Positions 1 to 8,372 are shown, numbered from the stretch's first letter. The stretch: 14,705 nt of DNA from JAFGTX01 sp942492225 (GCA_942492225.1 CALODS010000029.1:1-14705), one strand, 5' to 3'. Notes: generated by a model not told the origin, from the sequence alone. Program-made: numbers and translations.

Positions 1-317
1 ATGCTCAAACGATTTATAATGCAACACGCGACATTAGTAATTCAGTTTTTAAGAAAGAAAAAATGGCATTTAAAAAGCCAGTCTTGATTGATTTTCCAAG
101 AGCAGGCACTCAAAGTATTGGATTTATATCAAATGATAGCATTATTATAAAAGGAGAACGTAGAATTGCTGTATTTGTTCCGACGACTCCAAATCCAACC
201 AGTGGATTTATGATTTTTGCAAAACCAGAGGAAGTAGAGTACCTTAATATATCCGTTGAAGAAGCAACAAGAATGGTTATTTCTCTTGGTGTCTTAGCAC
301 CAAGCGAACTTAAGTAA
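1..317 (+). CDS. DUF502-family membrane protein, C-terminal part (5' end outside window)
   Basis: The reading frame is already open at the window edge (first full codon at 3) and runs to the TAA at 315-317. An ATG at 63 is internal: the codons before it (AQTIYNATRDISNSVF...) match the usual DUF502 context in which an I-Y-x-x-x-[KR] helix precedes the conserved block. Family hallmarks are the PRAGTQSIGFIS segment (family form is PR.G.WS.GFVT) and VFVPTTPNPTSGF, followed by a short acidic and hydrophobic tail ending in a glycine-containing helix. DUF502 proteins are small bacterial membrane proteins of unknown function, with N-terminal membrane helices that would lie upstream of this window. 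The gene ends 18 bp before the likely iorA start, so the two may be co-transcribed. The family call is from memory of the motif; function is unknown. Confidence 0.8.
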   Translation, partial: AQTIYNATRDISNSVFKKEKMAFKKPVLIDFPRAGTQSIGFISNDSIIIKGERRIAVFVPTTPNPTSGFMIFAKPEEVEYLNISVEEATRMVISLGVLAPSELK

Positions 318-335
318 CATGAAAGGGTGATGAAT

Positions 336-2112
336 GTGACAAAGAAAAAATTAATGACGGGTAACCAGGCGATTGGAAGAGGATTTTATGAAGCAGGTGG
401 CCAATTAGCATCAAGTTATCCAGGTTCTCCAACCGTGGGTATTTTAACAGAAGCACAAAACTATGATGAAATTTATGGAGAATTTTCTATTAATGAAAAA
501 AGTTGCTTTAGAAGTTGGTATCGGGGCATCTTTTGCAGGCGGACGTACAATGGTGAGTATGAAACATGTTGGGATGAATGTTGCGGCAGATCCGTTTATG
601 ACTTTTACACAAACGAGAATTAATGGTGGCTTTTTACTAATTACTGGTGATGATCCTGGTATGGCGAGCTCACAGAATGAACAGGACAATAGGATTTTTG
701 CTAAGTTTGCAAAATGTCCTGTATTTGATCCATCGAATAGTCAAGAGGCAAAAGATTTCGTTAAAGTCGCACTAGATATTAGTGAAACATTTAATTGTCC
801 CTCGGTTATGCGTATAACAAGCCGTCTATGCCACAGTAGATCTGTCGTGGAAATGGATGAACGTGTAGAGTCAGAACGACCAAGTTTTTCAGGTAATATT
901 GAAGATTTTGGAATGATTCCACCAAATACATTTGCTAAACAGTATGACATGAATAATAGAATTGAAGCGTTAATGGAACATGGTGCAACGATGGAAATAA
1001 ATCAATACATACCATCAGAAAGTAAAGATGCACTGATTATTACATCGGGGTTGATGTTCAATAACTTGATGGAATTAGGTAGTTCAGTTAGTATTTATAA
1101 ACTTGGAATGGTGTATCCGTTGCCAATAGAAAAAATAAGAGCGCTTTCAAAAGAATATAAAAGAATTATCGTTATTGAAGAAATGATGCCATTTATTGAG
1201 GATGAACTCAAAATTCATGGTATTGCATGTGAAGGCAAAGCATATTTCTCATTTACAGGTGAACTACATTCTGAAGATATTGAAAAAGGTCTATTGAAAG
1301 CAAATGTCTTAAGCGAATCAAAATTTGAAGCAGAAATACCTGTTGCGACTGTTGCAAGACCACCAATGTTCTGTTCGGGCTGTCCTCATAGACCAGTATT
1401 TGATATTTTGAAAAAGACAAAGAAAAAAGTAGTAGGCGATATTGGCTGTTATTCATTATCTGTACTTTATCCAGTTCAAGTGAGCAACTCAATTATATCT
1501 ATGGGTGCTTCTATTGGTATCGCAAAAGGAATGGCCAAAATGCAAAAAATGAAGGGGATTGATGAACCAGTTATTGCGGTGATTGGTGATGGTACATTTT
1601 TCCACTCAGGTATAACTGGAATGATTAATTTATTGCACCAATATGAAGGTGAAAATATTACTATTTTGATTTTAGATAATGGTCTAACGGCTATGACAGG
1701 CGGTCAAGAAAATGCGAATACTGGTAAATATTTACCAGCAGCTGATATGCATGTAGATATTCCTGAATTGCTTGAAGCGGCAGGTTTACCAAAAGTTCAA
1801 GTGCTTGATCAATTTAATTATAAAGAAGCAAAAACAGTTATAACAGATGCCATCAAACACGAAGGTCTTTCAATTGTTATGACGACACGCCCTTGTGCAC
1901 TAAATTTCAAAATTAAAGAACCTCATTATTATGTTGATCCAGAAATTTGTATTGGCTGTAGAACTTGTTTGAAGACAAATTGTCCTCCGATTCTTATGAA
2001 GCAGTATGAAGGAATTGAAAAGCTAAAATCCTCAATTGATCCAACGATGTGTGTAGGGTGTTCCGTTTGCTCTCAAGTATGTCCAGTTGGCGCAATTAAG
2101 CGTTCAGAATAG
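336..2112 (+). CDS. iorA: Indolepyruvate:ferredoxin oxidoreductase alpha subunit, frameshifted near 500
   Basis: Large subunit of the thiamine-diphosphate enzyme that oxidatively decarboxylates aryl-pyruvates from aromatic amino acids to aryl-acyl-CoA and reduces ferredoxin. The N-terminus (KKLMTGNQAIGRGFYEAGG, then SYPGSPTVGI) is in one frame. The rest, from KVALEVGIGASFAGGRT on, is in the +1 frame. Removing one A from the six-A run at 496-501 joins them into the expected NEKVALEVG. Downstream are a TPP-binding region (GDIGCYS, then GDGTFFHSGITGM and NGLTAMTGGQ) and two C-terminal 4Fe-4S motifs (CIGCRTCLKTNCP; CVGCSVCSQVCP). I chose GTG 336 because AAAGGGTGAT (322-331) fits the anti-SD at normal spacing; ATG 330 is too close. 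Ten bases separate it from iorB, its obligate partner. As written the protein is broken unless the extra A is an error. Confidence 0.9.
496..501 (+). other. Frameshift site in iorA (six-A homopolymer)
   Basis: The frame carrying the IorA N-terminus reads ...SINEK and then leaves family homology (SCFRSWYRG). The +1 frame resumes with VALEVGIGASFAGG exactly at this A6 run. One extra A explains it fully. The run is not in the frame required for a classical -1 slippery heptamer, so a programmed shift is unlikely. Confidence 0.85.
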
Positions 2113-2121
2113 GAGGTAGAA

Positions 2122-2691
2122 ATGAATACAAATATTATTTTAGCGGCTGTAGGTGGACAAGGACTAGTTTTAACGACAAATATCATTTGTGAAGCAGCTT
2201 TTAAAGCTGGATTTGATGTAAAAAGTAACGATGTTGTAGGTCTTTCTCAAAGAGGCGGAAAAGTTTGGGGCAGTGTGCGAATTGGTAAAAAAGTTTTTTC
2301 TCCTAATATACCACCCAAATCAGGTGACTTTCTTTTAGGGATGGAACCTCTTGAAGGCTATAGATGGAGTGGGTCGATGAAAGATGGTGGAACAGTTATT
2401 TTGAATACGAAAGTTATTCCACCAGTGCCTGTTATGTTTGAAGATGCCCCATATCCAGTTGAATTATTTGATGAATTAGATAAAACTTATCATTTAATTA
2501 CAATAAATGCTGTAGAATCAGCATTAAAATTAGGATCAGAAAAAGTTGCAAATACATTTTTATTAGGCATTTTAGCGCAAAAACTTGAGATTCCTGTGGA
2601 TTGCTGGAAAGAAGCCTTAAGTGAAAATGTACCGAGCAAATTTATTGAGATGAATATTAAAGCATTTGAAATTGGATTTACTTATAAATAA
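2122..2691 (+). CDS. iorB: Indolepyruvate:ferredoxin oxidoreductase beta subunit
   Basis: Small subunit of the aryl-pyruvate:ferredoxin oxidoreductase, 189 aa, the usual size. It starts at an ATG 6 bases after a consensus AGGAGG inside the iorA/iorB gap, so translation is likely coupled. The N-terminus IILAAVGGQGLVLTTNII is the conserved pyruvate-ferredoxin-oxidoreductase gamma-type nucleotide/CoA-handling motif (GxGGQGxxxxxxIL). Residues around 37-50 give VVGLSQRGGKVWGSVRIG, the IorB form of the S-QRGG-V-VRIG signature. The protein is intact and in one frame, in contrast to the frameshifted iorA directly upstream. That argues the locus is still under selection and that the iorA lesion may be a sequence artefact. 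No clear terminator follows within 80 bp. Confidence 0.93.
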   Translation: MNTNIILAAVGGQGLVLTTNIICEAAFKAGFDVKSNDVVGLSQRGGKVWGSVRIGKKVFSPNIPPKSGDFLLGMEPLEGYRWSGSMKDGGTVILNTKVIPPVPVMFEDAPYPVELFDELDKTYHLITINAVESALKLGSEKVANTFLLGILAQKLEIPVDCWKEALSENVPSKFIEMNIKAFEIGFTYK

Positions 2692-2733
2692 AATAATTTC
2701 TTAATACCCCTTTCATCCATCTGAATAAAACAC

Positions 2734-2739
2734 TATAAT
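2734..2739 (+). promoter_or_regulatory. Probable -10 element for the sensor gene
   Basis: A perfect TATAAT lies 35 bp before the ATG at 2774. The hexamer 17 bp upstream (2711-2716, TTTCAT) is a poor -35, so this is a moderate-to-weak promoter call. It would separate the sensor gene from iorAB. Confidence 0.4.
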
Positions 2740-2773
2740 AGCATAGGTAAAAGAAAACTAATGGAGAGTATAT

Positions 2774-3874
2774 ATGTTTAATAATAGATGGACAACACGT
2801 CAGTATGTAATGAGTGGTATCGTAATGGTATTTATTTTAACACTTATTATAGGAAACTATGGAATATGGACACACATCAATTTTCAGCGTTATGTGATAA
2901 AAGAAGAATTGATGAATGACATTGAAGCAAACGTTGAACTTTTAGCTGAAAATTTTGCTAAACGGGAAGAACAACATTTACTTTATAAGTCATGGTTGGA
3001 GATGCAACTGAGTACAACACAACCCCGTTCAATTATTGAAAATGGAAGAATGTCTACTATGACCTTTGATGAATCTCTTGAAAGAACTTATAATTCGGAG
3101 TTGGTTAGGGATGAAGTCGGTGTGTTGATGCTCTATGATGGACTACTAAAAAGTATGCCATCAGATTTGCGTGTTGAGATGAATATTCTTTTCGAAGGGT
3201 ATCAAGAAGAACGTTTTTTATACACAGAATTGACGAAAAAGGGAAAAGTGATTCTTAACTCGTCCTATGGTTATACCAATGTGTTGCCATATGACGAAAA
3301 TATTGATGGTAATAATCGGGGATTACTTGTGGATTATTATGAAAATTTCAACAATTTATCAACAGAGCAATTAAACTATTGGAAATCAGAGCGTGTACCT
3401 GGAGATAAGACACCGTATTTCGGAAAGACAATTGCCCTTGAAGGTGGTGCATCGGATCGATATCTTTGTACGCAATTGACACCAGTTTCGGATTTGATTG
3501 ATGCATTGCATTCAGTTAAAAAGCCATATAAGTTATATGTTATCGATGAAAAAAATCAGCTGGTAGTTAACGATTTTAAAGCAGTGATTACTGAAAATGG
3601 AGATTCCAATGATTTAGCATCTGTTATTGAAACAGCAGAATATTTTGAATCGGCGACTTACCCCTTGATGAAAAAAATTGGCAAAGAATATGTCGTTGGA
3701 CACCCGATAAAGGGAACTGAATGGAAAGTACTTGCAGTTTTTAGTGGAACAACCCTTGGTAAAGGGACGCTTTTTAGAACCAGTGGCTTCTATTTATTAA
3801 ACTTGTTATTTATTGGTGTTTTTTCTTTTCTTGTTGTAATGGTTAATCGTCAGTTGACAGAATTTGAGAAATAG
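2774..3874 (+). CDS. Two-TM extracytoplasmic sensor protein without output domain
   Basis: 366 aa starting at ATG 2774 behind GGAGAG. A first membrane helix lies at about residues 11-33 (VMSGIVMVFILTLIIGNYGIW). Next come roughly 300 extracytoplasmic residues with a Cache-like look: an N-terminal helical part, then segments such as RGLLVDYYENF, TPYFGKTIALEG, PYKLYVIDEKNQLVVND and YVVGHPIKGTEWKVLAV, where the last resembles the W-x-V strand ending many dCache domains. A second helix lies at about 338-358 (GFYLLNLLFIGVFSFLVVMVN), followed by only eight cytoplasmic residues and a TAG. This is the architecture of a chemoreceptor, histidine kinase or diguanylate cyclase with the signalling half missing. 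Reading through the TAG in frame adds about 25 codons with no recognisable domain. It could be a truncated remnant or a stand-alone ligand-binding protein. The Cache assignment is inference from pattern only. Confidence 0.7.
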   Translation: MFNNRWTTRQYVMSGIVMVFILTLIIGNYGIWTHINFQRYVIKEELMNDIEANVELLAENFAKREEQHLLYKSWLEMQLSTTQPRSIIENGRMSTMTFDESLERTYNSELVRDEVGVLMLYDGLLKSMPSDLRVEMNILFEGYQEERFLYTELTKKGKVILNSSYGYTNVLPYDENIDGNNRGLLVDYYENFNNLSTEQLNYWKSERVPGDKTPYFGKTIALEGGASDRYLCTQLTPVSDLIDALHSVKKPYKLYVIDEKNQLVVNDFKAVITENGDSNDLASVIETAEYFESATYPLMKKIGKEYVVGHPIKGTEWKVLAVFSGTTLGKGTLFRTSGFYLLNLLFIGVFSFLVVMVNRQLTEFEK

Positions 3875-3882
3875 TTTAAACT
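3854..3882 (+). promoter_or_regulatory. Possible promoter for the structured 3889-4100 transcript
   Basis: A perfect -35 TTGACA (3854-3859), a 17-bp spacer, and TAAACT (3877-3882, four of six matches to TATAAT). It overlaps the last codons of the sensor gene. It would start a transcript near 3889 that ends at the strong terminator at 4071-4100. Confidence 0.4.
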
Positions 3883-3888
3883 GATGAT

Positions 3889-4100
3889 GAAAATTATAGG
3901 AGAGGTATTTTATGAGTGCGATTGTTTTTTAACAAAGCTTAAAAATGAATAATAGGTTTTAAACACATCTAATGTGTGTTTTGTCATACCTATTTTGCTT
4001 GTTGAAGGACAATCTATGTATAAATTACTGAAGCACTTTTCTTAGGGGAAGTGTATTTAATGAACTTATTATGCATAGCGTGAGCTATGCATTTTTTTTT
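3889..4100 (+). ncRNA. Candidate structured small RNA or leader upstream of the MutS2-like gene
   Basis: This stretch has no sizeable gene but has stacked inverted repeats. AACAAAGC (3931-3938) pairs with GCTTGTT (3997-4003) with one bulged A. Inside it AATAGGT (3951-3957) pairs perfectly with ACCTATT (3988-3994). At the apex ACACAT/ATGTGT (3963-3968/3972-3977) closes a three-base loop. A second hairpin CACTTTTC/GGGAAGTG lies at 4034-4053 (two G-U pairs), then an intrinsic terminator. Upstream there is a good SD (AGGAGAGG, 3898-3905) in front of a six-codon ORF (MSAIVF, 3912-3932), which could be a leader peptide or chance. It may be a stand-alone sRNA, a leader with attenuation for the gene at 4200, or an old gene remnant. 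I do not recognise a known riboswitch class. Confidence 0.4.
4071..4100 (+). terminator. Strong rho-independent terminator
   Basis: A perfect 9-bp stem ATGCATAGC / GCTATGCAT (4071-4079 and 4084-4092) with loop GTGA, followed by eight T (4093-4100). It lies 100 bp before the MutS2-like start and 197 bp after the sensor stop codon. Confidence 0.88.
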
Positions 4101-4199
4101 AGTGATACAAACCAAGATGAACCATTTATATAAATGACGCTTTAGGTGAGAGCATATTTATTTGATGAATCCTTCAACAGAAATGAAAAGGAGATTATC

Positions 4200-6167
4200 A
4201 TGAATAATAAAACATTAAAAACACTAGAATTTGATACAGTAAAAGAGGCATTAATGATGCGTACATCTTCATCATTAGGTAAAACTTTTGTGGAGACATT
4301 AATACCAGAAACAAATGCTAAAATTATTAGAAGGATGCAAAATGAAACGGAAGAGGGCGTTGAAATAATTATGGCTTCTGGAAGTGCTCCTCTGTTTGGA
4401 ATAAAGGATGTTCGAACAAATTTCGCGAAAATAAAATCGGGTGGAAATTTATCGCCAGAAGAACTCAATGCGTTTTGTGATTTTTTAAGAAGTTCTAGAA
4501 CACTGAAAAAATTTATGGAGAAACATGAATATCAAGCACCACTACTTTTTGGATATAGTACGTATTTATCAGCGTTAAAGGACATTGAAGATGAAATCGA
4601 ATTTGCTGTTGAGGGAAATAGGATAGCGGATAGAGCAAGTAGTGTGTTGAAGAGCATTAGGCGAAAATTGAAAATTACTGAAGAAAGAATTATTGGGCGG
4701 CTCAATAAGTTTATGAGTTCGTCAGAAAATAAGAAATTAATGCAAGATCAATTTTATACGGTCAAAAGTGGCTTGTATTGTGTGCCAATTAAAAGCGAAT
4801 GTCGTTCAAAAATAAATGGACGCGTTATAGAGCTATCTTCAACAGGTTCAACTGTTTATATGACGTTGAGCAACGTTGAAGAATTAACTCAAGAATTAGA
4901 ACTTCTAAGACTTGAAGAAGAAAATGAATGTTTCCAAATCCTTGCAACACTTTCAGGACTTATTTTGGCAGAAGAATATGCAGTTGAACAAAACATTAAT
5001 CTAATGGGACAAATTGATTTCATATTTGCCAAAAGTAAATACAGTATTGATATCAAAGGGTCGCGTCCAAGAATGGTAACAGATCAAACAATCTATCTGA
5101 AAGAGTTAAGACATCCTTCTTTGGGTGAAGAATGTATCCCGATTGATTTTACGCCTCTTAAAGAAACTCAGACAGTTGTTATTACAGGGCCAAATACTGG
5201 CGGTAAAACAGTGAGTCTTAAAATGATTGGTTTAGCTGTTTTATTACATCAATGTGGTATACAAATTCCTGCATCAAAAGGGAGTGAATTGCCAATATTC
5301 TCAAAAATAATGACGGATATTGGGGACGGACAAAGTTTACAAAATTCTTTAAGTACTTTTTCTGGCCATATGAGTGAAATCGCAACTATGTTAAATGAGG
5401 CCAATAAAAAAACATTAATTTTAATCGATGAAATCGGTACTGGGACAGATCCTCTTGATGGTGCCTCACTAGGGATTAGTATCTTGGAATCCCTATATGA
5501 GTTAGGTGCTTATACTGTTGTTTCAACACATTATGGTGAAATAAAAGACTTTTCAGAGAAACGATCACATTTTGAAAATGCAGCGATGGATTTTGATAGA
5601 GAAACACTTGCACCAAAGTATAAATTACGTATGGGTGTTTCAGGCGAGAGCAATGCATATTGGATTGTCAAAGAGTTGGGGATTTCCGATAAGGTTATCA
5701 ATAGAGCTAAGAAGATTGCATCTTACGGTGTAAATCAAATGATTACAGAAAAAAGTGTATCAAAGCAAGCTTATTTGGAACAAAGAAATAAATATCTTAA
5801 ATCAAAACAAGAACAACGTGAAGAAGAAATAAAAGTGGAAATAAAAAAAGCTATTAGCTTTGGACAAGGAGACCGTGTAAAATCGACGACTCTTAACGCA
5901 GAAGTGCTTGTATATAATACAGATGACTTTACCGGAAAAGTGACTGTTTTTCATAATGACGAAATGATAGAAGTACAACAGGATGATTTGACACTTGTCT
6001 TTTCAAGGGAAACCCTTTATCCAATTGATTATGATTTAGATCAATTATTTAGGACATTTAAGGATAGAAAACTTGAAAGGGACATAGAAAAAGGGCGGTT
6101 TAAAAATCTTAAAGATTTAAAAAATCGTATGGAATTTAACGAAAAAAATCCAAAGAAAAAGTATTAA
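4200..6167 (+). CDS. MutS2-like ATPase lacking an Smr domain
   Basis: 655 aa from ATG 4200, preceded by AAAAGGAG at good spacing. The frame is open 18 codons further upstream but has no RBS there. The N-terminus (LEFDTVKEALMMRTSSSLGK) and the core/lever region resemble MutS2 (MutSB). The ATPase carries Walker A GPNTGGKT at residues 330-337, Walker B LILIDEIGTGTDP with Asp-Glu at 410-411, and the STHYGEIK switch that MutS2 proteins show after it. A charged, probably coiled-coil stretch follows, then a small beta-rich segment (GQGDRVKSTTLNAEV), and the protein ends in a lysine-rich tail. Canonical MutS2 is nearly 800 aa with a C-terminal Smr endonuclease; that domain is absent. Likely role: binding DNA or collided ribosomes without self-contained nuclease activity. 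The family is secure; the role is inference. Confidence 0.88.
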   Translation: MNNKTLKTLEFDTVKEALMMRTSSSLGKTFVETLIPETNAKIIRRMQNETEEGVEIIMASGSAPLFGIKDVRTNFAKIKSGGNLSPEELNAFCDFLRSSRTLKKFMEKHEYQAPLLFGYSTYLSALKDIEDEIEFAVEGNRIADRASSVLKSIRRKLKITEERIIGRLNKFMSSSENKKLMQDQFYTVKSGLYCVPIKSECRSKINGRVIELSSTGSTVYMTLSNVEELTQELELLRLEEENECFQILATLSGLILAEEYAVEQNINLMGQIDFIFAKSKYSIDIKGSRPRMVTDQTIYLKELRHPSLGEECIPIDFTPLKETQTVVITGPNTGGKTVSLKMIGLAVLLHQCGIQIPASKGSELPIFSKIMTDIGDGQSLQNSLSTFSGHMSEIATMLNEANKKTLILIDEIGTGTDPLDGASLGISILESLYELGAYTVVSTHYGEIKDFSEKRSHFENAAMDFDRETLAPKYKLRMGVSGESNAYWIVKELGISDKVINRAKKIASYGVNQMITEKSVSKQAYLEQRNKYLKSKQEQREEEIKVEIKKAISFGQGDRVKSTTLNAEVLVYNTDDFTGKVTVFHNDEMIEVQQDDLTLVFSRETLYPIDYDLDQLFRTFKDRKLERDIEKGRFKNLKDLKNRMEFNEKNPKKKY

Positions 6168-6198
6168 TGCGTATAAAAAGACTAAATTAGTATAAATG

Positions 6199-6238
6199 GG
6201 GGGATAGAGTGATGAATCTATCCCCCTATGTTATATTT
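6199..6238. terminator. Terminator hairpin between convergent genes
   Basis: A perfect 10-bp stem GGGGGATAGA / TCTATCCCCC (6199-6208 and 6217-6226) with an 8-base loop, followed on the plus strand by a T-rich but interrupted tail. It lies between the convergent stops of the MutS2-like gene (6167) and the peptidase gene (6239), so it probably serves both directions. Confidence 0.75.
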
Positions 6239-7165
6239 TTATTTCTTAGTCGCTAAGATAACCGCATTTAATATAGCTTTTTCTAGCGCATCTACAGCCA
6301 TAGTACCTGCTAGATTTAAATCAGCAGATACAGCATTGGTTGACAAGGCAAATACAGTGTCACCATCAATGGTCGTATGTACGGGCTTAATACGGCGTGC
6401 CAAAGCATTTTGAGCAATTTGTGCTAATTTATTACATTGAGGTTTCGTAAAGTCACCGTTGGTTGCAACGACTGCGATGGTTGTATTCGTTAAGGTATTG
6501 CCAATATAATTTGGTGATTGCTTCATGTACTCATAAATATCAATAAAGGTTTCATTTTTGGAATCATAAGCCCCCGCAACAATTTGGTTGTCGAAATCAT
6601 AGACATTACCAGCAGCGTTGACAATGACCAGTGCTGAAACTTTTAAGTCACCGACTTCTATTGTTGCCGACCCGAGTCCCGATGGAGAAGCGTGGGCTGG
6701 TCCAAGCATTTTGCCAACTGAAGCGCCAAGACCAGCACCAATCTTGCCTTGTTTATTTTCTGTGGTACTTGCATTTTGTGCAGCCAAGCGTCCAAGAGCT
6801 TCGTCTGGCCTTATTTTGGAATTTCCCGTATCTAAATCAAAGATAACGGCCCCACAAACAATGGGTACTTTGGTGACAACAACATCAAAACCGATATTTT
6901 TTTCTTCGAGATAATTCATGACACCACTGCAACTAGCAAGTCCAAAAGCACTACCACCGGAAAGCACCACACTATGTATTTTTTGTACCATTTTTTCGGA
7001 TGCGAGCAAAGCGGTTTCTCTAGTGCCAGGTGCAGATCCTCTAACATCACATCCTGCCGTTACACCATTTTTACAAATAATAGCGGTGACACCAGTTTGA
7101 CCCTCTTCATAAATGGCATGTCCAACTTCAATACCTTCAATATCATTTAAATAGCCTTTATACAT
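6239..7165 (-). CDS. P1 family (S58/DmpA-like) self-processing aminopeptidase
   Basis: 308 aa. I start at the ATG whose first base is 7165 because AGGAGG sits six bases upstream; an ATG 18 bp further up overlaps that RBS and is unlikely. Family landmarks: an N-terminal GIEVGHA, CDVRGSAPGTRET (about 40-52), VVLSGGSAFGLASCSGVM (67-83), GLGASVGKMLG (145-155), GLGSATI and NTTIAVVATNGDF, ending in HTTIDGDTVFALST. P1 proteins are made as one chain that cleaves itself; in the NylC branch the cut is Asn-Thr and the new N-terminal Thr is the nucleophile. Here Asn227-Thr228 in TNTTIAVVA is the matching candidate. Substrates range from N-terminal D/beta-amino acids to nylon oligomers; the one used here is unknown. 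Monocistronic, convergent with the MutS2-like gene. Confidence 0.9.
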   Translation of the reverse strand: MYKGYLNDIEGIEVGHAIYEEGQTGVTAIICKNGVTAGCDVRGSAPGTRETALLASEKMVQKIHSVVLSGGSAFGLASCSGVMNYLEEKNIGFDVVVTKVPIVCGAVIFDLDTGNSKIRPDEALGRLAAQNASTTENKQGKIGAGLGASVGKMLGPAHASPSGLGSATIEVGDLKVSALVIVNAAGNVYDFDNQIVAGAYDSKNETFIDIYEYMKQSPNYIGNTLTNTTIAVVATNGDFTKPQCNKLAQIAQNALARRIKPVHTTIDGDTVFALSTNAVSADLNLAGTMAVDALEKAILNAVILATKK

Positions 7166-7297
7166 AAAGAACCTCCTAATCATTGTAAGTTATATTTTTA
7201 TTGTATCATTAATTTAAGAAACTAATAAATTTTTAATCTTTACCTCATGTTGTCTTAATATTTTTTTTATATGATAAAAAAAGAAAGTTGGTGCATA

Positions 7298-8320
7298 ATG
7301 AAGAACAAAAAAAATTTTATACTGTTAAGTCTTTTAATAGCAATAACAATATATGTATTTCAAAAACAGGTTGAGCTTAAAAGTATTATAGATATATTTA
7401 AGACCATTCAATTGTCTTATCTTTACATAGGATTAGGGTGTATGATCGTATTTTGGATATTTGAAGCGTATATGATTGATAGTTTGGTTAAAAAAATATC
7501 TGGAAAAAGACAATTGTGGACATCAATTAAAATGACTATAATTGGACAATATTATAGCTTTATTACTCCTTTTGCTTCTGGTGGACAACCAGCCCAACTC
7601 TATATTATGCAAAAGGAAAATATTTCAGCCAGCAAGGGAACGGTTGTATTGGCCAGTAAATTCATAATTTTTCAGGTGACAGTAACGGTCTATTCCCTTG
7701 TGCTTGCACTTGTTCAGCTCAAAACATTGATGATAACGTCAACACAAGTTTCAACTTTTGTATTTATTGGTTTAACAATTAATACGGTTGGGTTAACGTG
7801 CCTTATGTTGATTGCACTGAATCCAGAAAAACTTAAACGAATCGCCCATAAGATTATTCATTGTTTAACGACCGTTAAACTTATAAAAGGTGAAATGGAT
7901 AAAGATGAAAAAATTGATCGTTTTATTGAAGAATATTTAGAAGGGGTCAATCAATTAAAAGAAGATTTGACTCTTACAATTTATATGTTTGGTTTATCCA
8001 TTATTCAATTAACCGCATTCTTTAGCATTACTTTTTTCGTATATAAAGCACTTGGATTAACAGGTACGAGTGCTTTTAGAATCATATCATTACAATCAAT
8101 GTTGTATATGGCTGTTTCATTTGTGCCAATTCCAGGAACAGTAGGTGCTTCGGAAGCCGGCTTTGCTTTATTGCTCGGAAGTGTTTTCCATGGAAATTTT
8201 CTTGCGGCAGGATTACTACTGTGGCGAACCATAACTTATTATTTCGGTTTGCTATTTAGTGGGGTGTTCTCATTAATCATATATGTATTTGATGTGTGGA
8301 CAAACGCTGAGACTGCATAA
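7298..8320 (+). CDS. Flippase-like / LPG-synthase transmembrane domain protein
   Basis: 340 aa integral membrane protein of the UPF0104/LPG_synthase_TM type (the membrane half of MprF and of AglD-like proteins). I prefer ATG 7298, which has GGTG five bases upstream; the frame is open from ATG 7271, which has no RBS. Hydrophobic segments alternate with short loops throughout. Family signatures are YYSFITPFASGGQPAQLYIM at about residues 85-104 and VPIPGTVGASEAGFALLLGSVF near 275-296, the two conserved proline/glycine blocks of the family. A cytoplasmic charged stretch lies in the middle (KGEMDKDEKIDRFIEEYLEG). No C-terminal lysyl-transferase domain is present, so it is not a full MprF. A role in lipid transfer or flipping is inferred from the family. 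Its stop codon directly abuts the tandem sRNA repeat. Confidence 0.85.
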   Translation: MKNKKNFILLSLLIAITIYVFQKQVELKSIIDIFKTIQLSYLYIGLGCMIVFWIFEAYMIDSLVKKISGKRQLWTSIKMTIIGQYYSFITPFASGGQPAQLYIMQKENISASKGTVVLASKFIIFQVTVTVYSLVLALVQLKTLMITSTQVSTFVFIGLTINTVGLTCLMLIALNPEKLKRIAHKIIHCLTTVKLIKGEMDKDEKIDRFIEEYLEGVNQLKEDLTLTIYMFGLSIIQLTAFFSITFFVYKALGLTGTSAFRIISLQSMLYMAVSFVPIPGTVGASEAGFALLLGSVFHGNFLAAGLLLWRTITYYFGLLFSGVFSLIIYVFDVWTNAETA

Positions 8321-8328
8321 TTTTTTTG

Positions 8329-8366
8329 TAATTCCTATTGACTTACTCGGAATTAGACAGTATACT
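8329..8366 (+). promoter_or_regulatory. Sigma-A promoter of sRNA 1 with dyad around the -35
   Basis: TTGACT (8338-8343), exactly 17 bp, then TATACT (8361-8366). The -35 sits in the centre of an inverted repeat TAATTCC-N13-GGAATTA (8329-8335 / 8349-8355), a second possible operator besides the Fur box. Confidence 0.85.
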
Positions 8367-8372
8367 TAAGTC

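Noticed and set aside
496..502. A6G in iorA as a programmed ribosomal frameshift site.
   Set aside because: The heptamer is not phased as X-XXY-YYZ in the incoming frame and the needed shift is +1, not -1; iorA genes are not known to use recoding.
444..689. Minus-strand open frame across the iorA frameshift region.
   Set aside because: Antisense shadow with no RBS or homology; iorA coding evidence on the plus strand is strong on both sides.
3872..3949. In-frame extension of the sensor through the TAG (about 25 codons, KLMMKIIGEVFYECDCF...).
   Set aside because: No stop-suppression signal, no recognisable domain, and it ends in double stops; the region fits noncoding structured RNA better.
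6618..6914. Long plus-strand open frames opposite the peptidase gene.
   Set aside because: They lack RBS and family features and are shadows of the well-supported minus-strand coding frame.
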